11,970 bases of DNA from Bacteroides sp. 43_108 (GTDB taxonomy: Bacteria; Bacteroidota; Bacteroidia; Bacteroidales; Bacteroidaceae), in NCBI GenBank assembly GCA_001915545.1, contig MNQS01000216.1, positions 1 to 11,970 on the forward strand, written 5' to 3'. The notes beneath the pieces were generated by a model, which was given only the letters and a program-made list of their open reading frames with translations, did no database searches and was not told the DNA's origin. Shown piece after piece: positions 1-8,186 of the stretch. Each line of letters starts with the position of its first letter. Position 1 is the stretch's first letter. The position numbers and the translations under genes were made by a program.

Positions 1-177
1 CGTACTTACCGCATAGCATACGGCTTCCTCGCTGATGTGGTTACCTGTAAAATAGGTAAAGAGATAAGCTATGTAATCTTTTTCGGCTACATTGTTTTGA
101 CTATTGGCAGATTGCTGTGCTCCTGCCAGCCAGGGCACAAGACAAGCCAAAAAGAAAGTAAGGATTTTGTGTTTCAT
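1..177 (-). CDS. Probable GH43 glycoside hydrolase, N-terminal part only
   Basis: Only the first 59 codons are present; the gene runs off the left edge. The start codon at 177-175 is followed by a typical Sec signal peptide: KHK, then a hydrophobic stretch of about 15 residues, then AGA before QQ at about residue 20. There is no lipobox Cys, so a periplasmic or secreted soluble enzyme is expected. The start of the mature chain contains YLFTYFTGN (residues 38-46) followed by ISEEAVCYAVS. This resembles the first propeller blade of Bacteroides GH43 proteins (beta-xylosidase, arabinofuranosidase or galactosidase type), but the catalytic Asp/Glu residues lie outside the window. It follows the GH30 gene on the same strand after 193 bases, with its own -7 element, so it is probably part of the same locus but can be transcribed separately. 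The family assignment rests on one short motif and the context. Confidence 0.6.
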   Translation of the reverse strand, partial: MKHKILTFFLACLVPWLAGAQQSANSQNNVAEKDYIAYLFTYFTGNHISEEAVCYAVST

Positions 178-204
178 AATAATTAGTTCAAAAATTGTTT
201 GATG

Positions 205-212
205 CAAAGATA
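205..212 (-). promoter_or_regulatory. Bacteroides -7 element upstream of the GH43 gene
   Basis: On the minus strand this reads TATCTTTG, a full match to the Bacteroides primary-sigma -7 consensus TAnnTTTG. It lies 27 bases before the GH43 start codon, which would give a leader of about 20 bases. No clear -33 TTTG is found at the expected 19-21 base distance, so it is a candidate internal promoter only. Confidence 0.45.
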
Positions 213-304
213 GAAAATACAATCCTAACGATGGGTATATAAATCTTTCAAAAGAGGGACTTTATTCGGTCAAATGGGGGAAAATAGAAGTTTTACATCT
301 TTTT

Positions 305-342
305 TATCCATTGTAAGAATCCACCGATCCCTACAATGGATA
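305..342 (-). other. Intercistronic stem-loop between GH30 and GH43
   Basis: An 11-base perfect inverted repeat (TATCCATTGTA at 305-315, complement at 332-342) with a 16-base loop. It begins 28 bases after the GH30 stop codon. In the minus-strand transcript it is followed by A residues, not U residues, so it is not a classical Rho-independent terminator. It may protect the 3' end of the upstream message or mark a processing point, consistent with a separate promoter for the next gene. Confidence 0.5.
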
Positions 343-370
343 TCAATTTAACGAGGATTATTCCTTGTGA

Positions 371-1879
371 TCATTTTGTATAAAATGTATTTAGAGAATG
401 GGGCTGCAACGTCACCTCCAAATATTTTCCCGCCAGTTTTACACTCAAATTCTGTTGTTTGCCATTAAAATTCCCCGCCACTACCAAATACTGATTCTCA
501 GGAGTCAGGAATATAATGACTGGTTGGTTATCCTCCCCCTTTGCCTTGTATTGTAAGATTTTTGATCCTGGAGCCACCATTTTGCTATAATGCTTTACTG
601 CATAATACTCCGGGGTATAAACAAACGTACGCTTTTCCGAATCCACACGAATCAACGCATTCTGTTTCCATCCCCACGGACTTTCACCTTTATCGGTCAA
701 AATACAATTCCAAAAATTATATTCACAACATCCATTCCCTAAATAATGATTTATCAACTCAAATGTATGTTCTGCTGCCTTCCAATCAAAACTACCCCAA
801 CCGCATTCGCTTTCCGAACAGATATATTCCCATTCGGGATGCTGTTTTCTTATGGAAGGAAGTATTTCACGTCCTTCCCATTGAAATCCCATACCACGAA
901 TACAATTACATAAAGCCGTATCAGCAAGAATTGTTTCTACATGATCTTGGCGATTCGTATTAAAAGTACCTAAATAAAGCTTCACCTCAGGATGCATTTG
1001 CCTCAAAGTAGGAGCTAAATATTCTTTATTGAAACGAATCGTACCGGTGGCAGTCCAGGCACAACCAGGATAAGGAGTGTAACTGTACGCTTCATTCTGA
1101 TACATTACCATATCAATGGGAATTCCTTGTTCTTTATAGGCATCTATAAACCGACAAAAATAATCTGCATAAGTCTGCAAATAACGTGGATCTTGAATCA
1201 TAAAGTCAGTTGTCGCAAGTTGGCGAGGAAAAACTCCATCACGGGCACCGGTCAACTTCATTTCATTCTCATCAACCTGACCGCCTGTAGCACCATATAA
1301 TAAATAATTCTGTTTCTCTGACAAACTATTAAACGGACTACTTAAAACCGGATAATCTCCATTTATTTTCATCCAGCTTGGAGGACACCAAGGTGATATC
1401 CAAAATGTAAGATTCGGATTATATTTTTGTGCAGCACGTATGAAAGGAATAATAGTCTGTTTATCACGATTAATATTAAAATATCTCAATTCAAAGTCAC
1501 CCTCCACTTCGTCACAACTATACCAAGAACGAGCGTAATCATTGGCTCCCATCGAAATTCGTCCACGCGTAATCCGTAAATCACCTTGCGGAGAAAATAT
1601 ATTATACAATATTTCATCTTGTTCAGTACGAGTTAATAACCCAAGAGCATCCCAACAAAGTTCATTGAAAGTAGTTCCCCAATTCTTGAAAGCAACACCG
1701 TTCTCTGTTCCATCTACCTGTAAAACAGGATTTTGTTCTGATTTTGACTGCAACTTCACTTTTGATTTTTGCCATACATTGCCTTCGGTACTACTAATCC
1801 AAGTCACAGACTGTGCATTTACAATCGTCGCAACAGTCAGTAACAGACCGATACAAAATAAGAATTTATTTTTTTTCAT
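371..1879 (-). CDS. Secreted GH30 family glycoside hydrolase
   Basis: A 502-residue retaining beta-glycosidase of the (beta/alpha)8 GH30 type. Residues 1-22 form a Sec signal peptide ending VNA before QS, with no lipobox. Family marks in order are WGTTFNELCWDAL (67-79), RITRGRISMGANDYA (102-116), ISPWCPPSWMK (161-171), the acid/base motif MYQNEAY with Glu263, the likely nucleophile Glu356 in ICSESECG, and FWNCILTDKG (389-398). The C-terminal 75 or so residues fit the beta-side domain that packs on the barrel. It lies 105 bases after susD and is the first enzyme of the cluster. The YWN/WGW-type tail and QNEA segment resemble Bacteroides GH30 enzymes near the beta-1,6-glucanase subgroup, but beta-glucosidase, beta-xylosidase or xylanase activity cannot be excluded. 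It is Cys-rich for a secreted enzyme, with 12 Cys after the signal peptide. Confidence 0.9.
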   Translation of the reverse strand: MKKNKFLFCIGLLLTVATIVNAQSVTWISSTEGNVWQKSKVKLQSKSEQNPVLQVDGTENGVAFKNWGTTFNELCWDALGLLTRTEQDEILYNIFSPQGDLRITRGRISMGANDYARSWYSCDEVEGDFELRYFNINRDKQTIIPFIRAAQKYNPNLTFWISPWCPPSWMKINGDYPVLSSPFNSLSEKQNYLLYGATGGQVDENEMKLTGARDGVFPRQLATTDFMIQDPRYLQTYADYFCRFIDAYKEQGIPIDMVMYQNEAYSYTPYPGCAWTATGTIRFNKEYLAPTLRQMHPEVKLYLGTFNTNRQDHVETILADTALCNCIRGMGFQWEGREILPSIRKQHPEWEYICSESECGWGSFDWKAAEHTFELINHYLGNGCCEYNFWNCILTDKGESPWGWKQNALIRVDSEKRTFVYTPEYYAVKHYSKMVAPGSKILQYKAKGEDNQPVIIFLTPENQYLVVAGNFNGKQQNLSVKLAGKYLEVTLQPHSLNTFYTK

Positions 1880-1922
1880 ACTATTAATGTTCTAATTATT
1901 TAAATACAAAAATTATTCAACA

Positions 1923-1963
1923 ATCCGACAACAAGATGTAGATATACATACAAGTTATCGGAT
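1923..1963 (-). other. Intercistronic stem-loop between susD and GH30
   Basis: ATCCGACAAC (1923-1932) and GTTATCGGAT (1954-1963) form a 10-base inverted repeat with a 21-base loop. The single non-complementary position becomes a G-U pair in the minus-strand RNA, so the transcript stem is fully paired. It starts 21 bases after the susD stop. Only a weak U-rich stretch follows. A role as partial terminator or stabiliser that keeps susCD mRNA more abundant than enzyme mRNA is plausible but inferred. Confidence 0.45.
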
Positions 1964-1984
1964 AAAAATGAGATTATCAATTTT

Positions 1985-3727
1985 TTAATTAACAGATGGA
2001 TAACCTGGATTCTGCTTCAAGTTTGGATTCGTATTCAATGTAGTACGTGAAAGAGGTATCCACATCGTATGATTATCTGGATCCGGTTCTTTATCCCACC
2101 AAGTTCCCGAATTAAAAATCCCGAACCTGCATAAAGTCTGTCTACGTAAACCTTCTCCTAAAAATTCCCGTCCCCATTCATCCAATAATTCCTGTTCTGT
2201 CAATGCACTCCCATTCTCAGGATACAAACTAGAAGAACCTGCTGGATAATAACGCTTCCGTACATAATTCAGTAATTTTTCCGCTTCTGCCTTTCTACCC
2301 TGATAAAAACGAATTTCTGCCAAATAATAATAAATTTCCGCTAAACGGATCAAAGCATAATCCGATTCTATTTTACCTGCATCATCCGAACGATAAATAG
2401 GATATTTTATCAAACACCAACCTGAATTCTGATCTCCGTAAGCCATAGCCGATTTTGGAGTTTGGGTTCCACTAGAAGGATTGGGAGAGAAACTAGCAGG
2501 ATCTGTATCGCGGAAAATACCTACTTGATCACGAATGTAAAGTTTGTAAGCTCCATTGTCCGAAGTAACATATTCCGTTCCATTTGCCGTTTCATAAGGT
2601 AGGTCGCCATACAAAAACATTCCTTCGCGTTTGCTATTTCCTAAATTTTTATACTTTTTCAGACGCACATCATCAGGATATTTCATAAACTTACGGACCG
2701 GTTTTCCATTTTCAAAGGAATATTCATTTCCATTTAAATCTAATCCTGGCTGTAATGCATATTTGGGGTTACAATTCCCCCAATCTGTAAAACCGAAATA
2801 TTTCGAAGAGAGGAACGGAGCAACCTGCCAAAACATTTCATAATCATAAAGCCAATGCATACCACCAAACGAGGATGGATAACCAAACAATAATTCATTA
2901 GACTTATCGTTATCCCAATCAAACGGCGCATCCCACCTATTATCTATATCATAGAAACCGTATTCACCATCTATAATTTTTTCACAGTATTTTTCAGCTT
3001 CGACCGTCTTGTCCTCATCAATCCACCAACTGGCGTTCATATACAACCTGACCAATAAGGCAGCACAAGCTCCCTGGGTCCATTGACCCTGCTTTAAGCC
3101 ATTTCCATTATTACTTTCTTTTTTTTGTAACGCAGGCAATGATTCCAACAGCTCTTGTTCAATAAAAGCAAAAGTTTCTTTTGGCTCTGATTGTGCCGGC
3201 AACTCTGTAGTTGGATAATCCGTAACAATTGGTATATTATGTACTAAATCGAATATAGACATATACATCCACGCACGTAAAACACGTGTTTGAGAAATAA
3301 AATCATCAAACTCTTGCTGTGAAAAGCCAAACTTTGCAGGATTCAGCTTACTTATATCAGAAATACTGGCATTACACTGAATGATCCCTCTGTAAGTATC
3401 TTCCCAAATTGCATTAACATACCAATCATCAACAGTCCAAGTATGATAATGATAACGGAAATATTCACCGCCATTATACCAATGTTCCTCTCTTTGCACA
3501 GTCATATAATGGTCGGCAGAAAGTTCGCCAAACCAATACATCGCCCTACAACACAACCAATATCCGTGTCCGAAAGGACGTACAAACGCCTGAAGAACAT
3601 TCTCCTTGGTTTGATAGAATCCATCCTGAGGTACAATATCATAAGTAGTTTCCGACAAATCCGTACATCCCACTGATGCCAACATTCCTAATCCCAGAAA
3701 TATATTTTTTAATTTAAACGTTTTCAT
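1985..3727 (-). CDS. SusD/RagB-like outer-membrane glycan-binding lipoprotein
   Basis: A 580-residue SusD-family protein. It begins with a lipoprotein signal, KNIFLGLGMLASVGC, with the lipobox Cys at residue 21, followed by TDLSETTYD as is usual for this family. The N-terminal half is rich in Trp and Tyr with the helical TPR-like pattern of SusD (for example RVLRAWMYMSIFDLVHNIPIV around residues 148-168). The second half has YALIRLAEIYYYLAEIRF and RRQTLCRFGIF, and the chain ends in the family-typical NPNLKQNPGYP. It should cap the SusC barrel as a lid and capture oligosaccharide at the cell surface. Its start codon lies only 12 bases after the susC stop, so the two are translationally close and form the usual stoichiometric pair. 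The ligand cannot be predicted from sequence. Length is within the normal range for the family. Confidence 0.95.
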   Translation of the reverse strand: MKTFKLKNIFLGLGMLASVGCTDLSETTYDIVPQDGFYQTKENVLQAFVRPFGHGYWLCCRAMYWFGELSADHYMTVQREEHWYNGGEYFRYHYHTWTVDDWYVNAIWEDTYRGIIQCNASISDISKLNPAKFGFSQQEFDDFISQTRVLRAWMYMSIFDLVHNIPIVTDYPTTELPAQSEPKETFAFIEQELLESLPALQKKESNNGNGLKQGQWTQGACAALLVRLYMNASWWIDEDKTVEAEKYCEKIIDGEYGFYDIDNRWDAPFDWDNDKSNELLFGYPSSFGGMHWLYDYEMFWQVAPFLSSKYFGFTDWGNCNPKYALQPGLDLNGNEYSFENGKPVRKFMKYPDDVRLKKYKNLGNSKREGMFLYGDLPYETANGTEYVTSDNGAYKLYIRDQVGIFRDTDPASFSPNPSSGTQTPKSAMAYGDQNSGWCLIKYPIYRSDDAGKIESDYALIRLAEIYYYLAEIRFYQGRKAEAEKLLNYVRKRYYPAGSSSLYPENGSALTEQELLDEWGREFLGEGLRRQTLCRFGIFNSGTWWDKEPDPDNHTMWIPLSRTTLNTNPNLKQNPGYPSVN

Positions 3728-3739
3728 AAAGTAATAAAT

Positions 3740-6700
3740 TTAGAAGTTAAGTTGAATACCAAACAAGAATTGACGTGAAGACGGATAATATCCATTCTTA
3801 CTGTAAGGTAGACCGGGTTCCATACCATTTACACAATATGCATCCTTATCTAGTCCTCTGTGATATCCGCTAATAGTGAACAAATTACGTCCTGTAATAT
3901 AGAAACGTGCCTTTTCAACCCACTTATTATTTATATTCCAAGTATACCCCAATGTAGCGACATCCAACTTCATAAAATCACCATTATGTACAAAATAACT
4001 GCTATGCACATTTTTTCCTGTAGTAATTTTCCTATTTTCCTTGTAAGCGGACTCCAGCACATTCGTATTCGGAGCTGCATCCTGCAAGCCATAATACAAA
4101 TCATGGACATCATAGATCTGATAACCCAAATTACCTCGGAAATACAAATTCAAATCTAAATTTTTATAACGGAAAGTATGAGTCACAGACATTGTAAACT
4201 TAGGCAATCCATTACCTACCACCCGTTTATCCTCATCCGTACCTTTATCTATAGGAATCACTTCACCATCTTTAGAGTAAATCAACCAACCTCCGTTATC
4301 ATCCAAACCCGCATACTGGAATGTGTAAAAATTACCAATGCGTTCTCCTTCTTCAATACGTTGCAATACCCCTGGATTTCCTGGGTACAAGGGAAAATTA
4401 CTCATCCAATAATACTTAGGACCTTCATAAAACTGATTTGAGAATGAAACAAACTTATTATTTGAAGTAGAGCCCACAAAACTAATTGTATAATTAAAAT
4501 TTTTGCTCTTTACCGCATTCCAATCTAATTCGATTTCAACACCTGTATTTTTCATTGTACCTACATTAACAAATGATTGCGAAGCACCATTAGGTGGCAA
4601 TGCAACATCATAAACTCCCAATAGATCCTGTTGTTTCCGACTATAATAATTTACACTACCATTCAAACGATAATTAAACAGACTGAAGTCTATTCCTACA
4701 TTCCAATTTTTACCTTTTTCCCATTTCAAATTAGGATTAGCATTGGAACTGAATCCCCAACCCTTAATATATGTTCCATTATAATAAATCAAATCATACG
4801 CCTGCATCAGGGCCAATGACTTATAACTATCAAATTCCTGATTACCTGTCACTCCGAAATCACCTCTCAATTTCAAATCACTAATCCATTGGATATTTTT
4901 TATAAAATCCTCCTCACTGATTCTCCAACCAGCAGAAACGGCTGGAAACGATCCCCATTTGTTACTAACACCAAATTTGGAAGAGCCTTCATGACGAAGA
5001 GAAAATGTAGCAAAATATTTATCTCTAAAATTATAACTCAGACGACCAAAGAAAGCAATTAATTTGGAATCATTCCTGTAAGACCCCATACCTAGGCGTC
5101 CCTCCACTTCACTATTGTAAGTTCCAGCACCCAAGTTGTCAGGTCCTAACAAATCTGAAGCAAAGTTCTTATTCTCAGCATTCAATCCGTCATTTACAAA
5201 GTATTGATAAGAATATCCTCCCATAAACTTTACATGATGGTTACCAGTGTCATAACCGTAATTTACCAACCATTCCAAAGATTCTTGTTTATTCTTGTCA
5301 TATTTACGGCTAGCTTCTCCCTGAAATCCACTTTTGTCTTCTATGGTAGAAATCGAAGGACGAAACCAACTGTAATCGGTTTCTATAATCTGCTGAGCCA
5401 ATGTAATTTGTGTACTTAAATAATGATTCTTATCTCTACACAACAGCGGAAACAAATTCAACTTAAACGTACCATCCCAACTTAAGATAGTACGCTCACC
5501 ACCACTTTTCTCCAACTTCAAGATTTCAACCGGATTATTGGTGGAATAAGTAGTTATCTGAGTATATTTACCCGGTTGCTCCGGGTCCATCACTGGAATA
5601 GTGGGATTTATCAACAATGCAGAACGAAAAGTATCATAATCTGCATCCTGATACTTCACTGTGCGCGGAGCCACATTCAGAATGACATTGTACAAGTCAC
5701 TTTTTCCTGTATGATTTAATGACAAACGGGCCCCTACCTGCTGCCTTTCCGAACGCAAGTCTATACCATCTGTATTTTTATAATCCACTGTTGCTTTATA
5801 ATTAGTCTTAGTATTACCACCCATAACCTGCAAAGTATGACTATGAGATACAGCCACTTTAGTCAGTTCATCAAACCAATCAGTATCAGCGCCATAATCA
5901 TCTCCCCGTTTCTGTTCTCTAAAATCTGTAGCCGACAATACATTCAACTCTCTGACAGGTGTAGTTATATTCACAAATCCCGAATACGAAGTATGAATTT
6001 TTCCATCCATAGTACCTTTTTTGGTAGTAACTACAATCACCCCATTCGATCCACGGGTTCCATAAATGGCCGAAGCTGCCCCATCTTTCAAGACATCAAT
6101 AGATCCAATATCATTTTCATTCAAATTATCAAGACTACCGCCTGGTATACCGTCAATTACAATCAGCGGACCCAATCCGGCTGAACGCGAGGATACTCCA
6201 CGTACCTGAATACTGGGTGAAGAATTAGGATCAGAAGGAGTAGAATTCTCTACTGCAAGACCTGAAACCTTTCCCTGAATCTGCATGGCAGGATTACCAC
6301 TCCCAATCTGCAACATATCCTTACCTGATATGTGGGAAACTGCACTAGTCAGTTCCTTCTTTGAAATGGAACCATAACCTATTACTACCACTTCATCCAA
6401 CAGCTCCACATCTTCTTTCATCATAATACGAAGTAACTTTGTATCCTTCAATCTTATCTCCTGTGAAGCATAGCCTATATAGCTTACTACTATTACATCT
6501 CCTTGCTCAGCGGACAGCGAGAATCTTCCGTTTATATCTGTCACCGTGCCTTGCATATCTCCTTTCAGCATCACAGTAACACCAATCAGCGGTTCGCCCA
6601 AAACATCGGTCACTACTCCCGTTACCCCCTGTTGCTGCGCTGCCAATGCAACATCACGAGTAAGGATGATATGATTTCCCTCCATTTTATAACCGATGGA

Positions 6701-7018
6701 AGAGCCGGTCAGCAATATAGGCAGCACCTCGGACACAGGTTTACCATTCACCTGTATGGTTTTACGCATCTTCACGTTCACATCTTCCTTATATATAAAA
6801 AGATAGTCCGTTTGAGACTCTATCTCATTCAATATAGATTCCAACGGGGCATCGCTTCTATTGATAGTTACCCTCGCATTCTGTGAGTGACTATTTTCGG
6901 CCATCAGGCTGAACAGGCAGAAGAACAATAAGAATATTGATATTCGCATAATTCTAAATAATTGTTTTAAATCCGGATTTTCAAGATAATAAAGATCCGG
7001 CAAAGGAATGTTTTTCAT
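3740..7018 (-). CDS. SusC/RagA-like TonB-dependent transducer with STN domain
   Basis: A 1092-residue outer-membrane importer. Residues 1-23 are the polar N-terminal extension often seen in this subgroup (LKQLFRIM just before the hydrophobic core), and 25-46 form the signal peptide ending near SHSQ. An STN (secretin/TonB N-terminal) domain follows at about 50-120 (TINRSDAPLESILNEIE), then a carboxypeptidase-regulatory-like beta-sandwich at about 132-205 (GVVTDVLGEPLIGVTV), the VVIGYG segment near 211-216 that precedes the plug, the plug at about 220-335 (IQVRGVSS, PLIVIDGIPGG, DVLKDGAASAIYGTRGSNGVI), and a beta-barrel ending in GIQLNF. The STN domain marks it as a transducer that signals to an anti-sigma factor, and such a gene lies directly upstream. 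It pairs with the SusD gene 12 bases downstream. Met1 was preferred over Met24 because similar proteins carry the same charged pre-sequence; this is not proven. Confidence 0.96.
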   Translation of the reverse strand: MKNIPLPDLYYLENPDLKQLFRIMRISIFLLFFCLFSLMAENSHSQNARVTINRSDAPLESILNEIESQTDYLFIYKEDVNVKMRKTIQVNGKPVSEVLPILLTGSSIGYKMEGNHIILTRDVALAAQQQGVTGVVTDVLGEPLIGVTVMLKGDMQGTVTDINGRFSLSAEQGDVIVVSYIGYASQEIRLKDTKLLRIMMKEDVELLDEVVVIGYGSISKKELTSAVSHISGKDMLQIGSGNPAMQIQGKVSGLAVENSTPSDPNSSPSIQVRGVSSRSAGLGPLIVIDGIPGGSLDNLNENDIGSIDVLKDGAASAIYGTRGSNGVIVVTTKKGTMDGKIHTSYSGFVNITTPVRELNVLSATDFREQKRGDDYGADTDWFDELTKVAVSHSHTLQVMGGNTKTNYKATVDYKNTDGIDLRSERQQVGARLSLNHTGKSDLYNVILNVAPRTVKYQDADYDTFRSALLINPTIPVMDPEQPGKYTQITTYSTNNPVEILKLEKSGGERTILSWDGTFKLNLFPLLCRDKNHYLSTQITLAQQIIETDYSWFRPSISTIEDKSGFQGEASRKYDKNKQESLEWLVNYGYDTGNHHVKFMGGYSYQYFVNDGLNAENKNFASDLLGPDNLGAGTYNSEVEGRLGMGSYRNDSKLIAFFGRLSYNFRDKYFATFSLRHEGSSKFGVSNKWGSFPAVSAGWRISEEDFIKNIQWISDLKLRGDFGVTGNQEFDSYKSLALMQAYDLIYYNGTYIKGWGFSSNANPNLKWEKGKNWNVGIDFSLFNYRLNGSVNYYSRKQQDLLGVYDVALPPNGASQSFVNVGTMKNTGVEIELDWNAVKSKNFNYTISFVGSTSNNKFVSFSNQFYEGPKYYWMSNFPLYPGNPGVLQRIEEGERIGNFYTFQYAGLDDNGGWLIYSKDGEVIPIDKGTDEDKRVVGNGLPKFTMSVTHTFRYKNLDLNLYFRGNLGYQIYDVHDLYYGLQDAAPNTNVLESAYKENRKITTGKNVHSSYFVHNGDFMKLDVATLGYTWNINNKWVEKARFYITGRNLFTISGYHRGLDKDAYCVNGMEPGLPYSKNGYYPSSRQFLFGIQLNF

Positions 7019-7168
7019 ATCTTTGCAAATGGTTATTAATACGATTTATTAAAAATAATTGTGTTAGTCGGGTCGGTGGGTGGTGCAAACACCCATCGGC
7101 TCTTTAGTTGTTTTTCATTAGGATTGCTTCATAGGCTGATTTTCCATTTTAGAAGGTTAATACATTTC
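7019..7168 (-). promoter_or_regulatory. Anti-sigma/susC gap, probable ECF-dependent promoter region
   Basis: This 150-base gap separates the regulator genes from susC. No TAnnTTTG element is found on the minus strand in it, so there is no sign of a primary-sigma promoter for susC. By analogy with other sigma/anti-sigma/transducer loci, the cognate ECF sigma factor would act here, but its promoter motif is not known to me and none is assigned. The gap also holds the GC-rich stem-loop at 7074-7098. No strong Shine-Dalgarno sequence precedes the susC ATG, which is usual in Bacteroides. Confidence 0.35.
7074..7098 (-). terminator. GC-rich stem-loop after the anti-sigma gene, possible terminator
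   Basis: CGGTGGGTG (7074-7082) and CACCCATCG (7090-7098) enclose the 7-base loop GTGCAAA. The inner six pairs are perfect and mostly GC, with one mismatch before two further pairs. It lies about 70 bases after the anti-sigma stop and about 55 before the susC start. On the minus strand a U-rich stretch (ATTATTTTTAAT) follows only after about 17 bases, so it is a weak terminator candidate. It could separate basal expression of the regulators from induced expression of susC. Confidence 0.35.
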
Positions 7169-8113
7169 TTACTTTATATGAATGACGTCATTATCCCGAT
7201 TTCTTTGATAAGTAAAGGCTACATCGTTTTGCAGAACACGCAGCGCATAGTCCAATCCATCAGAAATCCTGAATTTTCCAGTTAATGCAACCTTTGCTAT
7301 TTCCTTTTTATCCATCTGTATGCTCAGATCATAATATTTCTCCAAATCTTTTATAATATCAGCAAAAGGTTTATTTCTAAAACAATATAACCCCTCTTTC
7401 CAACGATATACATTATAATCATCAATTTTACTCACCACCAATCGGCCGTCTATCAAAGTCGTTTTCTGATTGGGTACCAAGACGACGGAATTTTTGTCAT
7501 CGTGAGGTAATTTTACCTTTACTTTGCCCTCCATCAAAGACGTTTCGAATATTTTTCGTGCTGAATAAGCTTCCACATTAAATTTTGTTCCCAATACTTC
7601 TACATCCAATGTACTTGTATGTACCACAAACGGACTCTTTTCATTATGAACCACCTCAAAGTAAGCCTCTCCATCTAATATCACCTCCCGTTTGCCTGTC
7701 ATAAAAGAAACAGGATATTGCATTTTAGTTCCGGCATTCAGCCAAACGTTTGAACCATCAGGCAAATCGAGGTTCACACGCTGACCGGCCGGCACGGTAA
7801 TGGTCTGCATCGCTAAATACATATCTTCATTATCTTTACCTATTGAAAATAATACAGCCGTCACACTCACCGTTATCACTATTACAGAAGCTATTTTCAG
7901 GAATTCCCTAATAAAATAGTTCCTCCTGTTCCTCATTCTCTGTATATCAGTCCGTCGGGAATGACCTGCAAGAATCATGGCATTAAACAGTTTGCGTTCC
8001 CTACGCAACAGCCCGGCATTCTCCTCAGAAGCATCAGCCCATTCTTTAACCACTTTCATATCTTCTAAAGAAGCATGACCTTCAAAAAAACGGTATAACA
8101 AATCCTTATCCAT
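7169..8113 (-). CDS. FecR-family anti-sigma factor with DUF4974 domain
   Basis: A 314-residue single-pass inner-membrane protein. Residues 1-65 form the cytoplasmic sigma-binding part, with LLYRFFEGHASLEDMKVVKEW typical of Bacteroidetes FecR proteins. One membrane helix lies at about 73-91 (IASVIVITVSVTAVLF). The periplasmic FecR domain at about 104-200 shows VPAGQRVNLDLPDGSNVWLNAGT and GEAYFEVV...FVVHT...VEVLGTKFNV. The C-terminal DUF4974 region at about 243-313 (CFRNKPFADIIKDLEKYYDL, LTGKFRISDGLDYAL) is the likely contact for the SusC STN domain. It should hold the ECF sigma factor inactive until the loaded transporter signals. It lies 73 bases after the sigma gene. Its start codon falls in a small AT-rich inverted repeat (8112-8138). 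Confidence 0.95.
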   Translation of the reverse strand: MDKDLLYRFFEGHASLEDMKVVKEWADASEENAGLLRRERKLFNAMILAGHSRRTDIQRMRNRRNYFIREFLKIASVIVITVSVTAVLFSIGKDNEDMYLAMQTITVPAGQRVNLDLPDGSNVWLNAGTKMQYPVSFMTGKREVILDGEAYFEVVHNEKSPFVVHTSTLDVEVLGTKFNVEAYSARKIFETSLMEGKVKVKLPHDDKNSVVLVPNQKTTLIDGRLVVSKIDDYNVYRWKEGLYCFRNKPFADIIKDLEKYYDLSIQMDKKEIAKVALTGKFRISDGLDYALRVLQNDVAFTYQRNRDNDVIHIK

Positions 8114-8138
8114 AAATACTTTTGTTTTACGTATTTAT
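8112..8138 (-). promoter_or_regulatory. Inverted repeat covering the anti-sigma start codon
   Basis: ATAAATAC (8112-8119) and GTATTTAT (8131-8138) are perfectly complementary across an 11-base loop. In the minus-strand mRNA the A and U of the AUG start codon sit in the base of the stem. All pairs but one are A-U, so the stem is weak, and any effect on anti-sigma translation is inference. Confidence 0.3.
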
Positions 8139-8186
8139 AGTAATAGCGGATGGGAAAGAACATTCCCTAGTGAAAAACTGTTTTTT

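Noticed and set aside
541..963. Plus-strand open frames opposite the GH30, SusD and SusC genes (for example 541-963, 5837-6184, 6503-6886)
   Set aside because: They are antisense to strongly recognisable genes, have no domain-like sequence, and are biased as expected for shadow frames.
3740..6949. SusC start at Met24 instead of Met1
   Set aside because: The charged pre-sequence ending LKQLFRIM is common in STN-bearing SusC proteins, so the longer start was kept, though the sequence alone does not settle it.
7018..7025. Plus-strand TATCTTTG at the susC start, a possible antisense promoter
   Set aside because: No -33 TTTG is found at the correct distance, no plus-strand gene follows, and the match may be by chance in AT-rich sequence.
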